The notes under the pieces were generated by a model. It was not told the DNA's origin and made no database searches. It was given only the letters and a program-made list of their open reading frames with translations. Below are positions 1 to 5,393 of a DNA stretch of 5,393 bases, piece by piece; the stretch's first letter is position 1; every line of letters starts with the position of its first letter. Position numbers and translations under genes: made by a program. The stretch comes from Fimbriimonadaceae bacterium (GTDB lineage: Bacteria; Armatimonadota; Fimbriimonadia; Fimbriimonadales; Fimbriimonadaceae), in contig JANWJY010000170.1 of assembly GCA_025451715.1 (NCBI GenBank), positions 1 through 5,393 of the forward strand, written 5' to 3'.

Positions 1-1060
1 GACCGGCCCGCGCTTTGGAACCAAACGCTCGCGACGCAGCACCTACAACGACCGGCAGTTCTTCTTCGCACAGCTTGGTGGCTTGTTGCGCTCCGGCATT
101 TCTCCCGCAGACGCGCTCCATACGATCCTCGCGCGATCGAACCAGGACCGGTTTCGGGCACAGGTTGATGACATGGCGAAGATGTGTGCGGACGGAATGA
201 GCCTCGCGGAGGCGATGGAACACTATCCGAACATGTTTCCAAAGGGGACGGTGGGAGCAGTGCGGGCGGGTGAGACCGGCGGCTACTTGCCCGAGGCCTG
301 CGAGACGCTTTCGACACAGCAAAAGGAGACGCGTCGGGTATTCAACATGTTCGCGATGCTGCTCATCGCGCTACCTTGGTGCATCTTCTTGATGCTGCTA
401 GCAGGTTCGGTCGCGTTCGGAATCAACAGCGCCTTCCAGCCGCTGCTCGACAATCCTGCTGGCGGAACATTCGAAGAAGGGGTGAGCGGATCAGTGAAGG
501 GAATCATCGGAGTGCTCTTCGTCTTGACCTTTGGTGGGGGTTGGGCGGCGTACTTCATTGGCCGGTCCGAGAGGTTTCGATCGTTCAGACATCGTGTCGG
601 ACTTGCGATGCCAATGTTCAAGCGCCGCGCCCTCAACGAGAACCTTGCGCACTTCAGTTACCACCTTGGGCGCCTGGCGAAGTCTGGGCTTAGTCCGTTC
701 GCGTCGTGGCAGCTTGCCGCGAAGGCGGCTCCGAACGATGCTTATTCTGAGCGTGTCCTCAAGCTCTCAGAGAGCCTGAATGAGCAGACGAGGCTTTCTG
801 AACTGCTGTACAGGTCAAAGCTCTTTCCGCGCGAGACGGCACAGCTCGTCGAGACCGGCGAAATGACTGGCGACCTGCCAAACGCTCTCGACCAGGTCAT
901 GGACTTTGGCCGCGAGAGAGAGAAGCAGGCGAACCTGTACATCGGCATCAAGGCTGGGTGCTGGACCGTCATGGTCTTTACAGTTGGCGGCCTGGTCGTA
1001 CTCATGATCATCTACGTGACCTACATCATGAACATTGGGAAGATGATGGAGGTGGAATAG
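1..1060 (+). CDS. Type II secretion / type IV pilus inner-membrane platform protein, first copy (5' end outside window)
   Basis: This is a PilC/GspF-family platform protein. In the family it sits in the inner membrane and couples the cytoplasmic assembly ATPase to pilin or pseudopilin assembly. The frame is open from base 2 with no stop, and the FFFAQLGGLLRSGISPADAL stretch at about 56-115 is the first helix of a T2SSF domain. A start at the TTG at 83 would cut that helix, so the real start lies upstream. Two T2SSF domains are visible, with signatures RAGETGGYL (about 263-289) and VETGEMTGDL (about 848-877). Three membrane segments lie near 350-421, 497-562 and 953-1024, the usual topology. 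About 352 residues are seen; compared with the next gene, roughly 55 N-terminal residues are missing. The gene ends in TAG, two bases before its paralogue. The family call is firm; pilus versus secretion system cannot be decided here. Confidence 0.9.
   Translation, partial: TGPRFGTKRSRRSTYNDRQFFFAQLGGLLRSGISPADALHTILARSNQDRFRAQVDDMAKMCADGMSLAEAMEHYPNMFPKGTVGAVRAGETGGYLPEACETLSTQQKETRRVFNMFAMLLIALPWCIFLMLLAGSVAFGINSAFQPLLDNPAGGTFEEGVSGSVKGIIGVLFVLTFGGGWAAYFIGRSERFRSFRHRVGLAMPMFKRRALNENLAHFSYHLGRLAKSGLSPFASWQLAAKAAPNDAYSERVLKLSESLNEQTRLSELLYRSKLFPRETAQLVETGEMTGDLPNALDQVMDFGREREKQANLYIGIKAGCWTVMVFTVGGLVVLMIIYVTYIMNIGKMMEVE
1048..1055 (+). promoter_or_regulatory. Shine-Dalgarno sequence for the second platform gene
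   Basis: GGAGGTGG lies inside the last codons of the first platform gene. Ten bases separate its GGAGG core from the GTG at 1063, and seven separate the end of the purine run from it. This is the best ribosome binding site in the window. It decides the start in favour of GTG 1063 over the in-frame upstream codons that lie inside the previous gene. Confidence 0.75.
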
Positions 1061-1062
1061 CA

Positions 1063-2283
1063 GTGCCGATCTTTCAATACAGCGGCACGACATCTGAGGG
1101 CAAGACAGAGCGAGGCATGATGCAGGGCGACTCGATGGAGTCGGTCGCTAAGCGGCTCGAAGAAAAGGGCGTGCGCGTCGAACAGATCGGCGTCGCGCAA
1201 TCGCAAGATCCGTTGAACCAGGGTGGGGCGAGGGCGCCCACATTTGAACGGCCGAGCTACATGTCTCAGTCCGTCGAAGTGTCGACCAAAGTCCGGATGG
1301 AAGAGCTGCAGTTCTTCTTCACCCAACTCGGCACCATGCTGAACGCGGGTATCAGCGGCGGCGATGCGCTCAATACTCTCGGCAACCAATCGAGTCCTCG
1401 ACTCAGACGCGTGCTGCACGAGACGCGCGACCTCGCGATGGCCGGCAAGCCGATCAGTGACGGATTCATCCGACACCCCGAAGTGTTCACGCCTCTCATG
1501 ATGGCGATGGTGCGCGCAGGCGAGCGCGGCGGCTTCTTGGTCGACCAGTGCAGGAACATGTCGGAGTACATCCGCCGCGAGATCGAGCTGCGGAACATGA
1601 TCAGGCGAGAGACCGCGTATCCGAAGCTCGTGATCATCATGTCGATCCTGATCATATTCGCGGCGAACACGATCATCGAGGCCTATGGTCAGCCGGGCGC
1701 ACAAAAACTGTGGTCTCCCTTTACGTCAATTGCGAACTGGATCATCATTGGACCGGTCATAGGGTTGATCTGGTACTACTTCAAGGTCGTCAAGAAACAG
1801 CCGCTGGCACAATACAAGTGGGACAAAGGCGTGCTTAAGATCCCGTACATTGGTCCGACGAGCCACGGGTTCGCAATGGCGAAGTTCGGCCGTTCGTTCG
1901 GTGCCCTATACAGGGCTGGCGTCTCCGTAGGAGAGGCGATCAAGCTCTCGGCGGACGCGTGCGGAAACGAGTACGTGCGCGCTCAGATCTATCCCGCAGC
2001 GCGGGAGATTGAGAATGGAGGCACCATCACCGACGCGTTCGGGAGGACTGGCGTGTTCTCGCAAATGGTGCTCGACATGACCCGAACGGGCGAAGTGACA
2101 GGCGACGTCGACGCGATGCTCATTAAAGTGTCGGAATACTACGAGGAGGAAGGCGCGGTTCGTGCGAAGCAGGCCGCGATTGTCCTCGGTGTCGTCGTTT
2201 TCGTCGCGGTCGCGATCTACGTTCTCATCATCCTGATCAAGTTCTATTCTGAGTACTTTGGCGGACTTACGAGCGGTGCTTAG
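1063..2283 (+). CDS. Type II secretion / type IV pilus inner-membrane platform protein, second copy
   Basis: This is a complete PilC/GspF-family protein of 406 residues, the usual family length. The GTG start at 1063 gives the N-terminus MPIFQYSGTTSEGKTERG, which matches the family's typical opening (M-P-x-F-x-Y ... G-K-x-x-x-G), and it follows a good ribosome binding site. The frame stays open further upstream, but only inside the previous gene. A short N-terminal domain (1-48) and a polar linker (49-75) precede T2SSF domain 1 (about 78-195, signature VRAGERGGFL at 150-159) and domain 2 (about 270-390, signature RTGEVTGDV at 341-349, then EYYEEE at 358-363). Membrane segments are near 187-207, 224-241 and 371-392. 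It is a tandem paralogue of the upstream gene, with the same domain order but a clearly diverged sequence. It probably acts in the same inner-membrane platform, as a partner or as the platform of a second system. The next gene starts five bases after its TAG. Confidence 0.93.
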   Translation: MPIFQYSGTTSEGKTERGMMQGDSMESVAKRLEEKGVRVEQIGVAQSQDPLNQGGARAPTFERPSYMSQSVEVSTKVRMEELQFFFTQLGTMLNAGISGGDALNTLGNQSSPRLRRVLHETRDLAMAGKPISDGFIRHPEVFTPLMMAMVRAGERGGFLVDQCRNMSEYIRREIELRNMIRRETAYPKLVIIMSILIIFAANTIIEAYGQPGAQKLWSPFTSIANWIIIGPVIGLIWYYFKVVKKQPLAQYKWDKGVLKIPYIGPTSHGFAMAKFGRSFGALYRAGVSVGEAIKLSADACGNEYVRAQIYPAAREIENGGTITDAFGRTGVFSQMVLDMTRTGEVTGDVDAMLIKVSEYYEEEGAVRAKQAAIVLGVVVFVAVAIYVLIILIKFYSEYFGGLTSGA

Positions 2284-2288
2284 CAGCG

Positions 2289-3371
2289 ATGCGCGACCAC
2301 TACGAGACGCTCGGGATATCTGAAACGGCGACGGCCGAGGAGGTGAGGTCGGCTTTCCGCAAGATCGCGCGCGAACACCACCCGGACGTGTCCTCCTCGC
2401 ACGAGTCGAAGGACGCGTTCTTGCAGGCCAAAGAAGCTTACGAGGTGCTCAGCGATCCCGACCGCCGCCGAACTTACGACCTTTCGCTCGGGCACTCGCG
2501 ACAGTCGGAGGCGAACAGGCGCCGCGCGCAGGAGCAATCCAGCGAGAAGGCGAAGAGGCGCATGCAGCAGGCGTCGGAAGAGCGGGTTTCGTCCGCGGAA
2601 GTGCTTCGGATGAGCATGCTTTTGAACAGCCACCGCTTCCGCGAGGCCGAGGCGGTCGCGCGAGAGGTGCTGCGGATCGAGCCGAAGTCGGCGGTGGCGT
2701 ACGCGACGCTCGCCGAAGCGGCGAAGGTGCGCGGGGATCTGGACTCTGCCGCACGTTACTTCGCGTACGCGGCGCAGTACGCGCCGGACAACCGGCTCTA
2801 CCGGGAGAGGTCGGTCGAGGCGCAAGCTGCGCTGGAGCGCCGGGCGCAGAACGATCCGCAGCGCATTCAACGCAACGCGCCGATCGCGATCGGCGGAGGG
2901 CTTTTTGTAGTGCTGGCTTCTTCTCTCTACGTTGTTCTGGCCGCAGAGCCACCCGCGTTTCCGTCCGTGAGGCCGATCGCGGCGTGGCCGATGTCCTTAT
3001 TGTTCATGTTGGTGGTCGCGGGGCTCTCTGTTGGCGTCTCGTTGTCGATCGCAGGGGTGCTGGACGTGTACGACGCGAACCGCGGGTCGGCAGTGATGCG
3101 GGTCGCACCTGCGACCGCGTTAGGGGCGGTGGCGATCGTGAACTTCTGGGTAGCGCTCGCGTTCTATGTGCTGGTCGGCATGACGCAGAACGCGTTCAAC
3201 GCCTCGATGTCTCGTCTGATGGGCGGGGTTTTCGGCGCGCTGATGGTCTTCACCGTCGCGGCGTGGAACCTGAACTCCGAGGCTGCTACGCAGACTCTCG
3301 TTTGGGGCGGGAACGTGCTGTACATCGCTGCCGCGGTCGGGTGGTTCGTCGCGGACAGCCTCAAGAGGTAG
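2289..3371 (+). CDS. J-domain (DnaJ-like) protein with TPR-like region and about five transmembrane segments
   Basis: The protein has 360 residues. Residues 1-68 form a J domain: YETLGISETATAEEVRSAFR, then the HPD motif (31-33) needed to stimulate DnaK ATPase, then the YEVLSDPDRRRTYD helix. A charged, Arg/Glu-rich linker (69-103) follows. Residues 104-185 look like TPR-type paired helices, with ALAEA-like and AARYFAYAAQYAPDN segments. Hydrophobic segments near 199-219, 234-257, 273-297, 309-327 and 337-355 suggest five membrane passes. There is no Gly/Phe region or zinc-finger domain, so it is not a canonical DnaJ but a class C J-protein. The ATG at 2289 starts the J domain correctly. It lies five bases after the platform gene, with only a weak purine run upstream, so translation may be coupled. 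It probably recruits DnaK to the inner membrane. A role in pilus or secretion assembly is inferred from context. Hand-counted stretches of its 5' half are above 70% GC, richer than its neighbours. Confidence 0.88.
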   Translation: MRDHYETLGISETATAEEVRSAFRKIAREHHPDVSSSHESKDAFLQAKEAYEVLSDPDRRRTYDLSLGHSRQSEANRRRAQEQSSEKAKRRMQQASEERVSSAEVLRMSMLLNSHRFREAEAVAREVLRIEPKSAVAYATLAEAAKVRGDLDSAARYFAYAAQYAPDNRLYRERSVEAQAALERRAQNDPQRIQRNAPIAIGGGLFVVLASSLYVVLAAEPPAFPSVRPIAAWPMSLLFMLVVAGLSVGVSLSIAGVLDVYDANRGSAVMRVAPATALGAVAIVNFWVALAFYVLVGMTQNAFNASMSRLMGGVFGALMVFTVAAWNLNSEAATQTLVWGGNVLYIAAAVGWFVADSLKR

Positions 3372-3419
3372 TGCAGGGTGCAGAGAGCTGAGAGCTGAGA
3401 GCTGAGAGCTGAGAGTAGA
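3371..3419 (+). repeat. Tandem heptanucleotide array, seven units, filling the intergenic gap
   Basis: From the last base of the J-domain gene's TAG to the base before the next GTG, the sequence divides into exactly seven heptads: GTGCAGG, GTGCAGA, four perfect copies of GAGCTGA, and a diverged GAGTAGA. The four perfect units span 3385-3412. Each carries a TGA, and because seven is not a multiple of three these TGAs close all three forward frames (3389, 3396, 3403 and 3410). The array is purine-rich and non-coding on this strand. It resembles the heptameric short tandem repeats (STRR) known from cyanobacteria, although the unit and host differ here. Copy number could change by strand slippage. 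Whether it is a dispersed family cannot be told from one copy. Confidence 0.85.
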
Positions 3420-3914
3420 GTGGTTACTAAACGCAGAAAGAGAGTTCTGGCGATCGCAGGTGCGGAAGCGGGTGCCATCCTAGTGCTCGCTACCGTTGCC
3501 TGGTATGCATTTGCTGCTCGCCCCTCATTTCACCGCAATCTTGATCACATAGTCAGCAGGGCCGGGTTTGAGCGCACAGGGCAGGTCGCTGGTGTCCAGC
3601 AGCCCAGTGGAGATTTCATCTACGACGAGGCGTTTTGGAGTGTGCCTCTTTCAGTCGACGATTCACTCAAACTTGCGAAGCACATCATGCGTGAGTGCGA
3701 AGGATGCGAGCTTGTGGACGGAGCGACACCTGGCGACTGGGAGATCAAGACGACGGTCGAACAGGATCCGGTCGTTTCGATCAAACTCCGACGAGCAATT
3801 TCAGAGGGTTCGCTCTATCCTGGACAGCCGGAAGGTGCGACGGTCACCGTAAATTCTTGGAAGCTGCGGCCGCCGGACTTCTGGGACAGAGTTTTGGACT
3901 TAGTCGGTTATTGA
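3420..3914 (+). CDS. Hypothetical single-pass membrane-anchored protein
   Basis: I do not recognise this 164-residue protein. The GTG at 3420 gives MVTKRRKRVL followed by a hydrophobic stretch (about 9-30, ending WYAFAA). This is a classic basic N-terminus plus signal anchor, so the remaining residues, about 31-164, should lie outside the cytoplasm. An in-frame TGA at 3396 limits upstream extension. No lipobox is seen. The exported part is mixed alpha/beta in character and contains one CxxC pair (C93 and C96, in RECEGCEL), which could form a disulfide or bind metal, and an aromatic, charged C-terminus (PPDFWDRVLDLVGY). There is no strong Shine-Dalgarno sequence; the GAGAG run of the heptad array is the only purine-rich sequence before the start. 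Hand-counted stretches are about 57% GC, lower than the preceding gene. It probably belongs to a lineage-restricted family. Signal-peptide cleavage rather than anchoring is possible. Confidence 0.72.
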   Translation: MVTKRRKRVLAIAGAEAGAILVLATVAWYAFAARPSFHRNLDHIVSRAGFERTGQVAGVQQPSGDFIYDEAFWSVPLSVDDSLKLAKHIMRECEGCELVDGATPGDWEIKTTVEQDPVVSIKLRRAISEGSLYPGQPEGATVTVNSWKLRPPDFWDRVLDLVGY

Positions 3915-3924
3915 TCGTTGCCAG

Positions 3925-3930
3925 TATCCT
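3925..3930 (+). promoter_or_regulatory. Candidate -10 element of a leaderless promoter for the ATP-grasp gene
   Basis: TATCCT fits the TAnnnT pattern and matches TATAAT at four of six positions. Six bases separate it from the GTG at 3937, so transcription would begin at or next to the start codon. No Shine-Dalgarno sequence lies in the 22-base gap; the CCTCC there is instead anti-SD-like. No convincing -35 box is seen. The same geometry recurs before the methyltransferase gene. Confidence 0.4.
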
Positions 3931-3936
3931 CCGATT

Positions 3937-4791
3937 GTGCAGAGACGCATCGCGCTAGCGACCTGTCGACGATTGCCCGAGCCCGATCCCGACGAACAGA
4001 TGACGCTCGACGTACTGCGCGCCGCAGGGTTCGACGCATCGATGCTCGCGTGGAACGGCGATCAAGGGCCGGAGGGCTTCGACGCCGTGGTGTTGCGATC
4101 GACGTGGGACTACTATCTTTCGCCCGATGAGTTCCGATCTTGGCTGTTGCGCGTCGATTCGAGCTGCCGTTTGTTCAATCCTCTGGCGGTCGTGCTTTCC
4201 AACTTGCACAAGAGCTATCTGTTCGCGCTCGAATCTCGCAGCGTGCCGGTCGTTCCAACCGTGCTGGTGCCCAGGGGCACGAGCTACGTCTCGGGTGGGA
4301 TCGACGAGTCGAGTGGACTCGTTGTGAAGCCCGCAGTCGGGGCGTCGTCCTGGAAGACTAGGGTCTTCCGTTCAGACGCCCTTGCTGGATCCATCGAATA
4401 TGTACAGGTACTAGTCCAAGACATGGACGTACTCGTGCAGCCATTTCTCTCAAGCGTCGAACGTGGAGGCGAGCGGTCGCTGGTGTGGATCGATGGCGAG
4501 TTCACCCACAAGATCGTGAAACGCCCGCGTTTCGAGGGCTCCGACGAGTCGGTTTCGGCGGCCGAGCCGCTGACTGGCTGCGAGCGCGAATCTGGGGAGT
4601 CGGCGGTGGCGGCGTACATGGACTGGATTGCTGGCGAGCAGCCTTTGTACGCGCGCGTGGACGTCATGGAGACAGACGACGGACGCACGGTGGTCTCGGA
4701 GGTCGAGATGACCGAGCCGTCGCTGTACTTTCTGCAGGAGCCACGTGCGCTGGACCGGTTTGTCGCGGGAATCCGTGCGAGGCTCGCGTAG
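3937..4791 (+). CDS. ATP-grasp ligase of the DcsG-like / glutathione-synthetase-like group
   Basis: The protein has 284 residues and probably acts in the cytoplasm. The family couples ATP hydrolysis to carboxylate-amine (or similar) bond formation through an acylphosphate. The N-terminal part carries the FDAVVLRSTWDYYLSPDEF block (about 48-66) characteristic of the group that includes the cycloserine enzyme DcsG (O-ureido-D-serine cyclo-ligase). NPLAVVLSNLHKSYL (81-95) follows, then the central ATP-binding part with LVVKPAVGASS (128-138, nucleotide-binding Lys131) and the hinge VLVQPF (165-170). SLVWIDGEFTHKIVKRP (181-197), YARVDV (238-243) and EVEMTEPSL (255-263) supply likely catalytic and Mg-binding residues (R240, D242, E257, E260). 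The core motifs look intact. GTG at 3937 is chosen because no better start codon lies nearby. The substrate is unknown: DcsG relatives are widespread outside cycloserine clusters, and no other cycloserine genes are seen here, so dcsG is not assigned. The gene starts 22 bases after the hypothetical gene. Confidence 0.87.
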   Translation: MQRRIALATCRRLPEPDPDEQMTLDVLRAAGFDASMLAWNGDQGPEGFDAVVLRSTWDYYLSPDEFRSWLLRVDSSCRLFNPLAVVLSNLHKSYLFALESRSVPVVPTVLVPRGTSYVSGGIDESSGLVVKPAVGASSWKTRVFRSDALAGSIEYVQVLVQDMDVLVQPFLSSVERGGERSLVWIDGEFTHKIVKRPRFEGSDESVSAAEPLTGCERESGESAVAAYMDWIAGEQPLYARVDVMETDDGRTVVSEVEMTEPSLYFLQEPRALDRFVAGIRARLA

Positions 4792-4798
4792 AACGCAC

Positions 4799-4828
4799 GG
4801 GTATTGCGCACGATCGATCGCGCTACCC
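4799..4828. promoter_or_regulatory. Imperfect inverted repeat between ATP-grasp and methyltransferase genes (candidate operator)
   Basis: GGGTA (4799-4803) is complementary to TACCC (4824-4828). Just inside are GCGC (4806-4809) and GCGC (4820-4823), with a two-base bulge on the left arm. The centre contains the ten-base palindrome CGATCGATCG (4811-4820). The outer arms are centred at 4813.5, which is -41.5 if transcription starts at the methyltransferase ATG. No T-run follows directly, so it is a poor intrinsic terminator. It could be a protein-binding site or a chance palindrome in GC-rich DNA. Confidence 0.35.
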
Positions 4829-4842
4829 ATGCCGCCCAGTCA

Positions 4843-4848
4843 TACTCT
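4843..4848 (+). promoter_or_regulatory. Candidate -10 element of a leaderless promoter for the O-methyltransferase gene
   Basis: TACTCT fits TAnnnT and lies six bases before the ATG at 4855, exactly as TATCCT lies before the ATP-grasp gene. The overlapping CATACT (4841-4846) matches TATAAT at four of six positions and is an alternative. No Shine-Dalgarno sequence is present in the bases before the ATG (TTACTC), which supports a leaderless message. No clear -35 box is visible. Confidence 0.4.
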
Positions 4849-4854
4849 TTACTC

Positions 4855-5393
4855 ATGAGCCAAGAGACTTGGGACGCGGTCGACACGTACATCAACACGA
4901 CGTTCGTTCACGAGGACGACGCGCTAAGGCAGGCCGCGGCGGACAGCGTGGCGGCTGGGCTCCCTTCAATCGCTGTGACGCCCGCGCACGGGAAGATGCT
5001 GCACTTGTTCGCGCGGATGGTCGGCGCGTCGCGGATCCTGGAGATCGGGACATTGGGCGGGTACAGCGCGATCTGGTTGGCGAGGGCTTTGCCACCTGGC
5101 GGTCGGCTGACCACGTTGGAGATTTCGGAGAAGCACGCGGCGGTCGCGCAGGCGAACCTCGTCCGCGCTGGTGTGTCTGAGAGCGTCGAGATCGTCATCG
5201 CGCCCGCGATCCAAACGCTTCAGACGCTTACCGGCCCGTTCGACTTCTTCTTCATCGACGCGGACAAGGAGAGCACGGCGGACTACTTCGCCCACGCGGT
5301 GCGCCTGTCGCGGCCGGGGAGCGTGATCGTTGTCGACAACGTAGTGCGCAAGGGGGAGGTGGTCGACGCGTCGAGCGAGAGCACGATGGTGAA
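4855..5393 (+). CDS. SAM- and metal-dependent class I O-methyltransferase (3' end outside window)
   Basis: The first 179 residues are present and the frame is open to the window end; the family usually runs to about 210-230 residues. The protein belongs to the caffeoyl-CoA / catechol O-methyltransferase-like family (Methyltransf_3), which methylates hydroxyl groups, often on catechols, using S-adenosylmethionine and a divalent metal. Motif I is RILEIGTLGGYSAIWLARAL (60-79), with the acidic ribose-binding Glu89 in LTTLEIS. FDFFFIDADK (129-138) and VIVVDNVVRKGEV (157-169) supply the usual metal ligands D135, D161 and N162, and K138 is the usual catalytic lysine position. The N-terminal helices with TPAHGKMLHLF (42-52) fit the family. 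ATG 4855 places the helices at the usual distance. The gene starts 63 bases after the ATP-grasp gene, with its own candidate promoter. The natural substrate cannot be read from the sequence; bacterial members are often promiscuous. Confidence 0.9.
   Translation, partial: MSQETWDAVDTYINTTFVHEDDALRQAAADSVAAGLPSIAVTPAHGKMLHLFARMVGASRILEIGTLGGYSAIWLARALPPGGRLTTLEISEKHAAVAQANLVRAGVSESVEIVIAPAIQTLQTLTGPFDFFFIDADKESTADYFAHAVRLSRPGSVIVVDNVVRKGEVVDASSESTMV

Noticed and set aside
83..1060. TTG at 83 as the start of the first platform gene
   Set aside because: The frame is open to the window edge, and residues upstream of 83 are part of the T2SSF helix, so the gene begins outside the window.
958..1062. 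Longer form of the second platform protein starting inside the first gene
   Set aside because: The added 35 residues overlap the previous gene's last membrane segment in another frame and do not resemble the family. GTG 1063 has a good ribosome binding site and the typical N-terminus.
1021..1704. Long reverse-strand open frame of 227 codons opposite the second platform gene
   Set aside because: The + strand shows a complete, motif-bearing platform protein here. The reverse product is rich in Arg, His and Asp with no recognisable domain, typical of antisense shadows in GC-rich DNA.
3371..3419. CRISPR-like array
   Set aside because: The units are seven bases long, directly adjacent and without spacers; this is a simple tandem repeat.
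3164..3478. Reverse-strand open frame through the heptad array, giving a repetitive Ser-Ala-Leu-Ser-Ser-Gln-Leu stretch
   Set aside because: The repetitive stretch is simply the translated heptad array, the remainder is antisense to the J-domain gene, and there is no domain or convincing start.
4799..4828. Intrinsic terminator after the ATP-grasp gene
   Set aside because: The stem is interrupted and no T-run follows directly, so operator-like function or chance is more likely.
4485..5180. Forward open frame of 231 codons spanning the ATP-grasp and methyltransferase genes
   Set aside because: It overlaps two well-supported genes in another frame, and its product is Arg/Gly-rich low-complexity sequence without domains.
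3937..5393. Graspetide-type (ATP-grasp plus methyltransferase) peptide cluster
   Set aside because: The methyltransferase is of the catechol/caffeoyl-CoA type rather than the protein-isoaspartate type used in those clusters, and neither gap can hold a precursor peptide gene.

Overview
The window comes from a GC-rich bacterial chromosome. It holds six protein genes, all on the + strand, packed tightly with no RNA gene, transposase or CRISPR array visible. Start codons are mixed: three GTG, two ATG and one lying off the window edge. Two late genes look leaderless. The phylum cannot be fixed from this sequence; an Armatimonadota-like or similar GC-rich environmental lineage is only a low-confidence guess.

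Region 1 (1-3371) looks like one operon. Two consecutive paralogues of the type IV pilus / type II secretion inner-membrane platform protein (PilC/GspF family, T2SSF domains) are separated by 2 bases. A gene five bases further on encodes an unusual membrane protein: an N-terminal J domain with an intact HPD motif, a TPR-like helical region and about five transmembrane segments. The spacing suggests the chaperone-like protein is made with the secretion platform and may serve it, but this is inferred from context.

Region 2 (3371-3914) starts with a 49-base array of exactly seven heptads, which fills the whole gap between the J-domain gene and the next gene. It is followed by a small single-pass membrane-anchored protein of unknown function whose extracytoplasmic part carries a CxxC pair.

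Region 3 (3915-5393) contains an ATP-grasp ligase of the group that includes the cycloserine enzyme DcsG, then a class I SAM-dependent, metal-dependent O-methyltransferase cut by the window end. Both genes lack a Shine-Dalgarno sequence. Both carry a TAnnnT hexamer exactly six bases before the start codon, the geometry of leaderless promoters. The gap between them also holds a 30-base imperfect inverted repeat centred at -41.5 relative to the predicted leaderless start.

The most unusual points are the chaperone-platform gene cluster, the exact heptad array, and the matched leaderless geometry with a possible operator.
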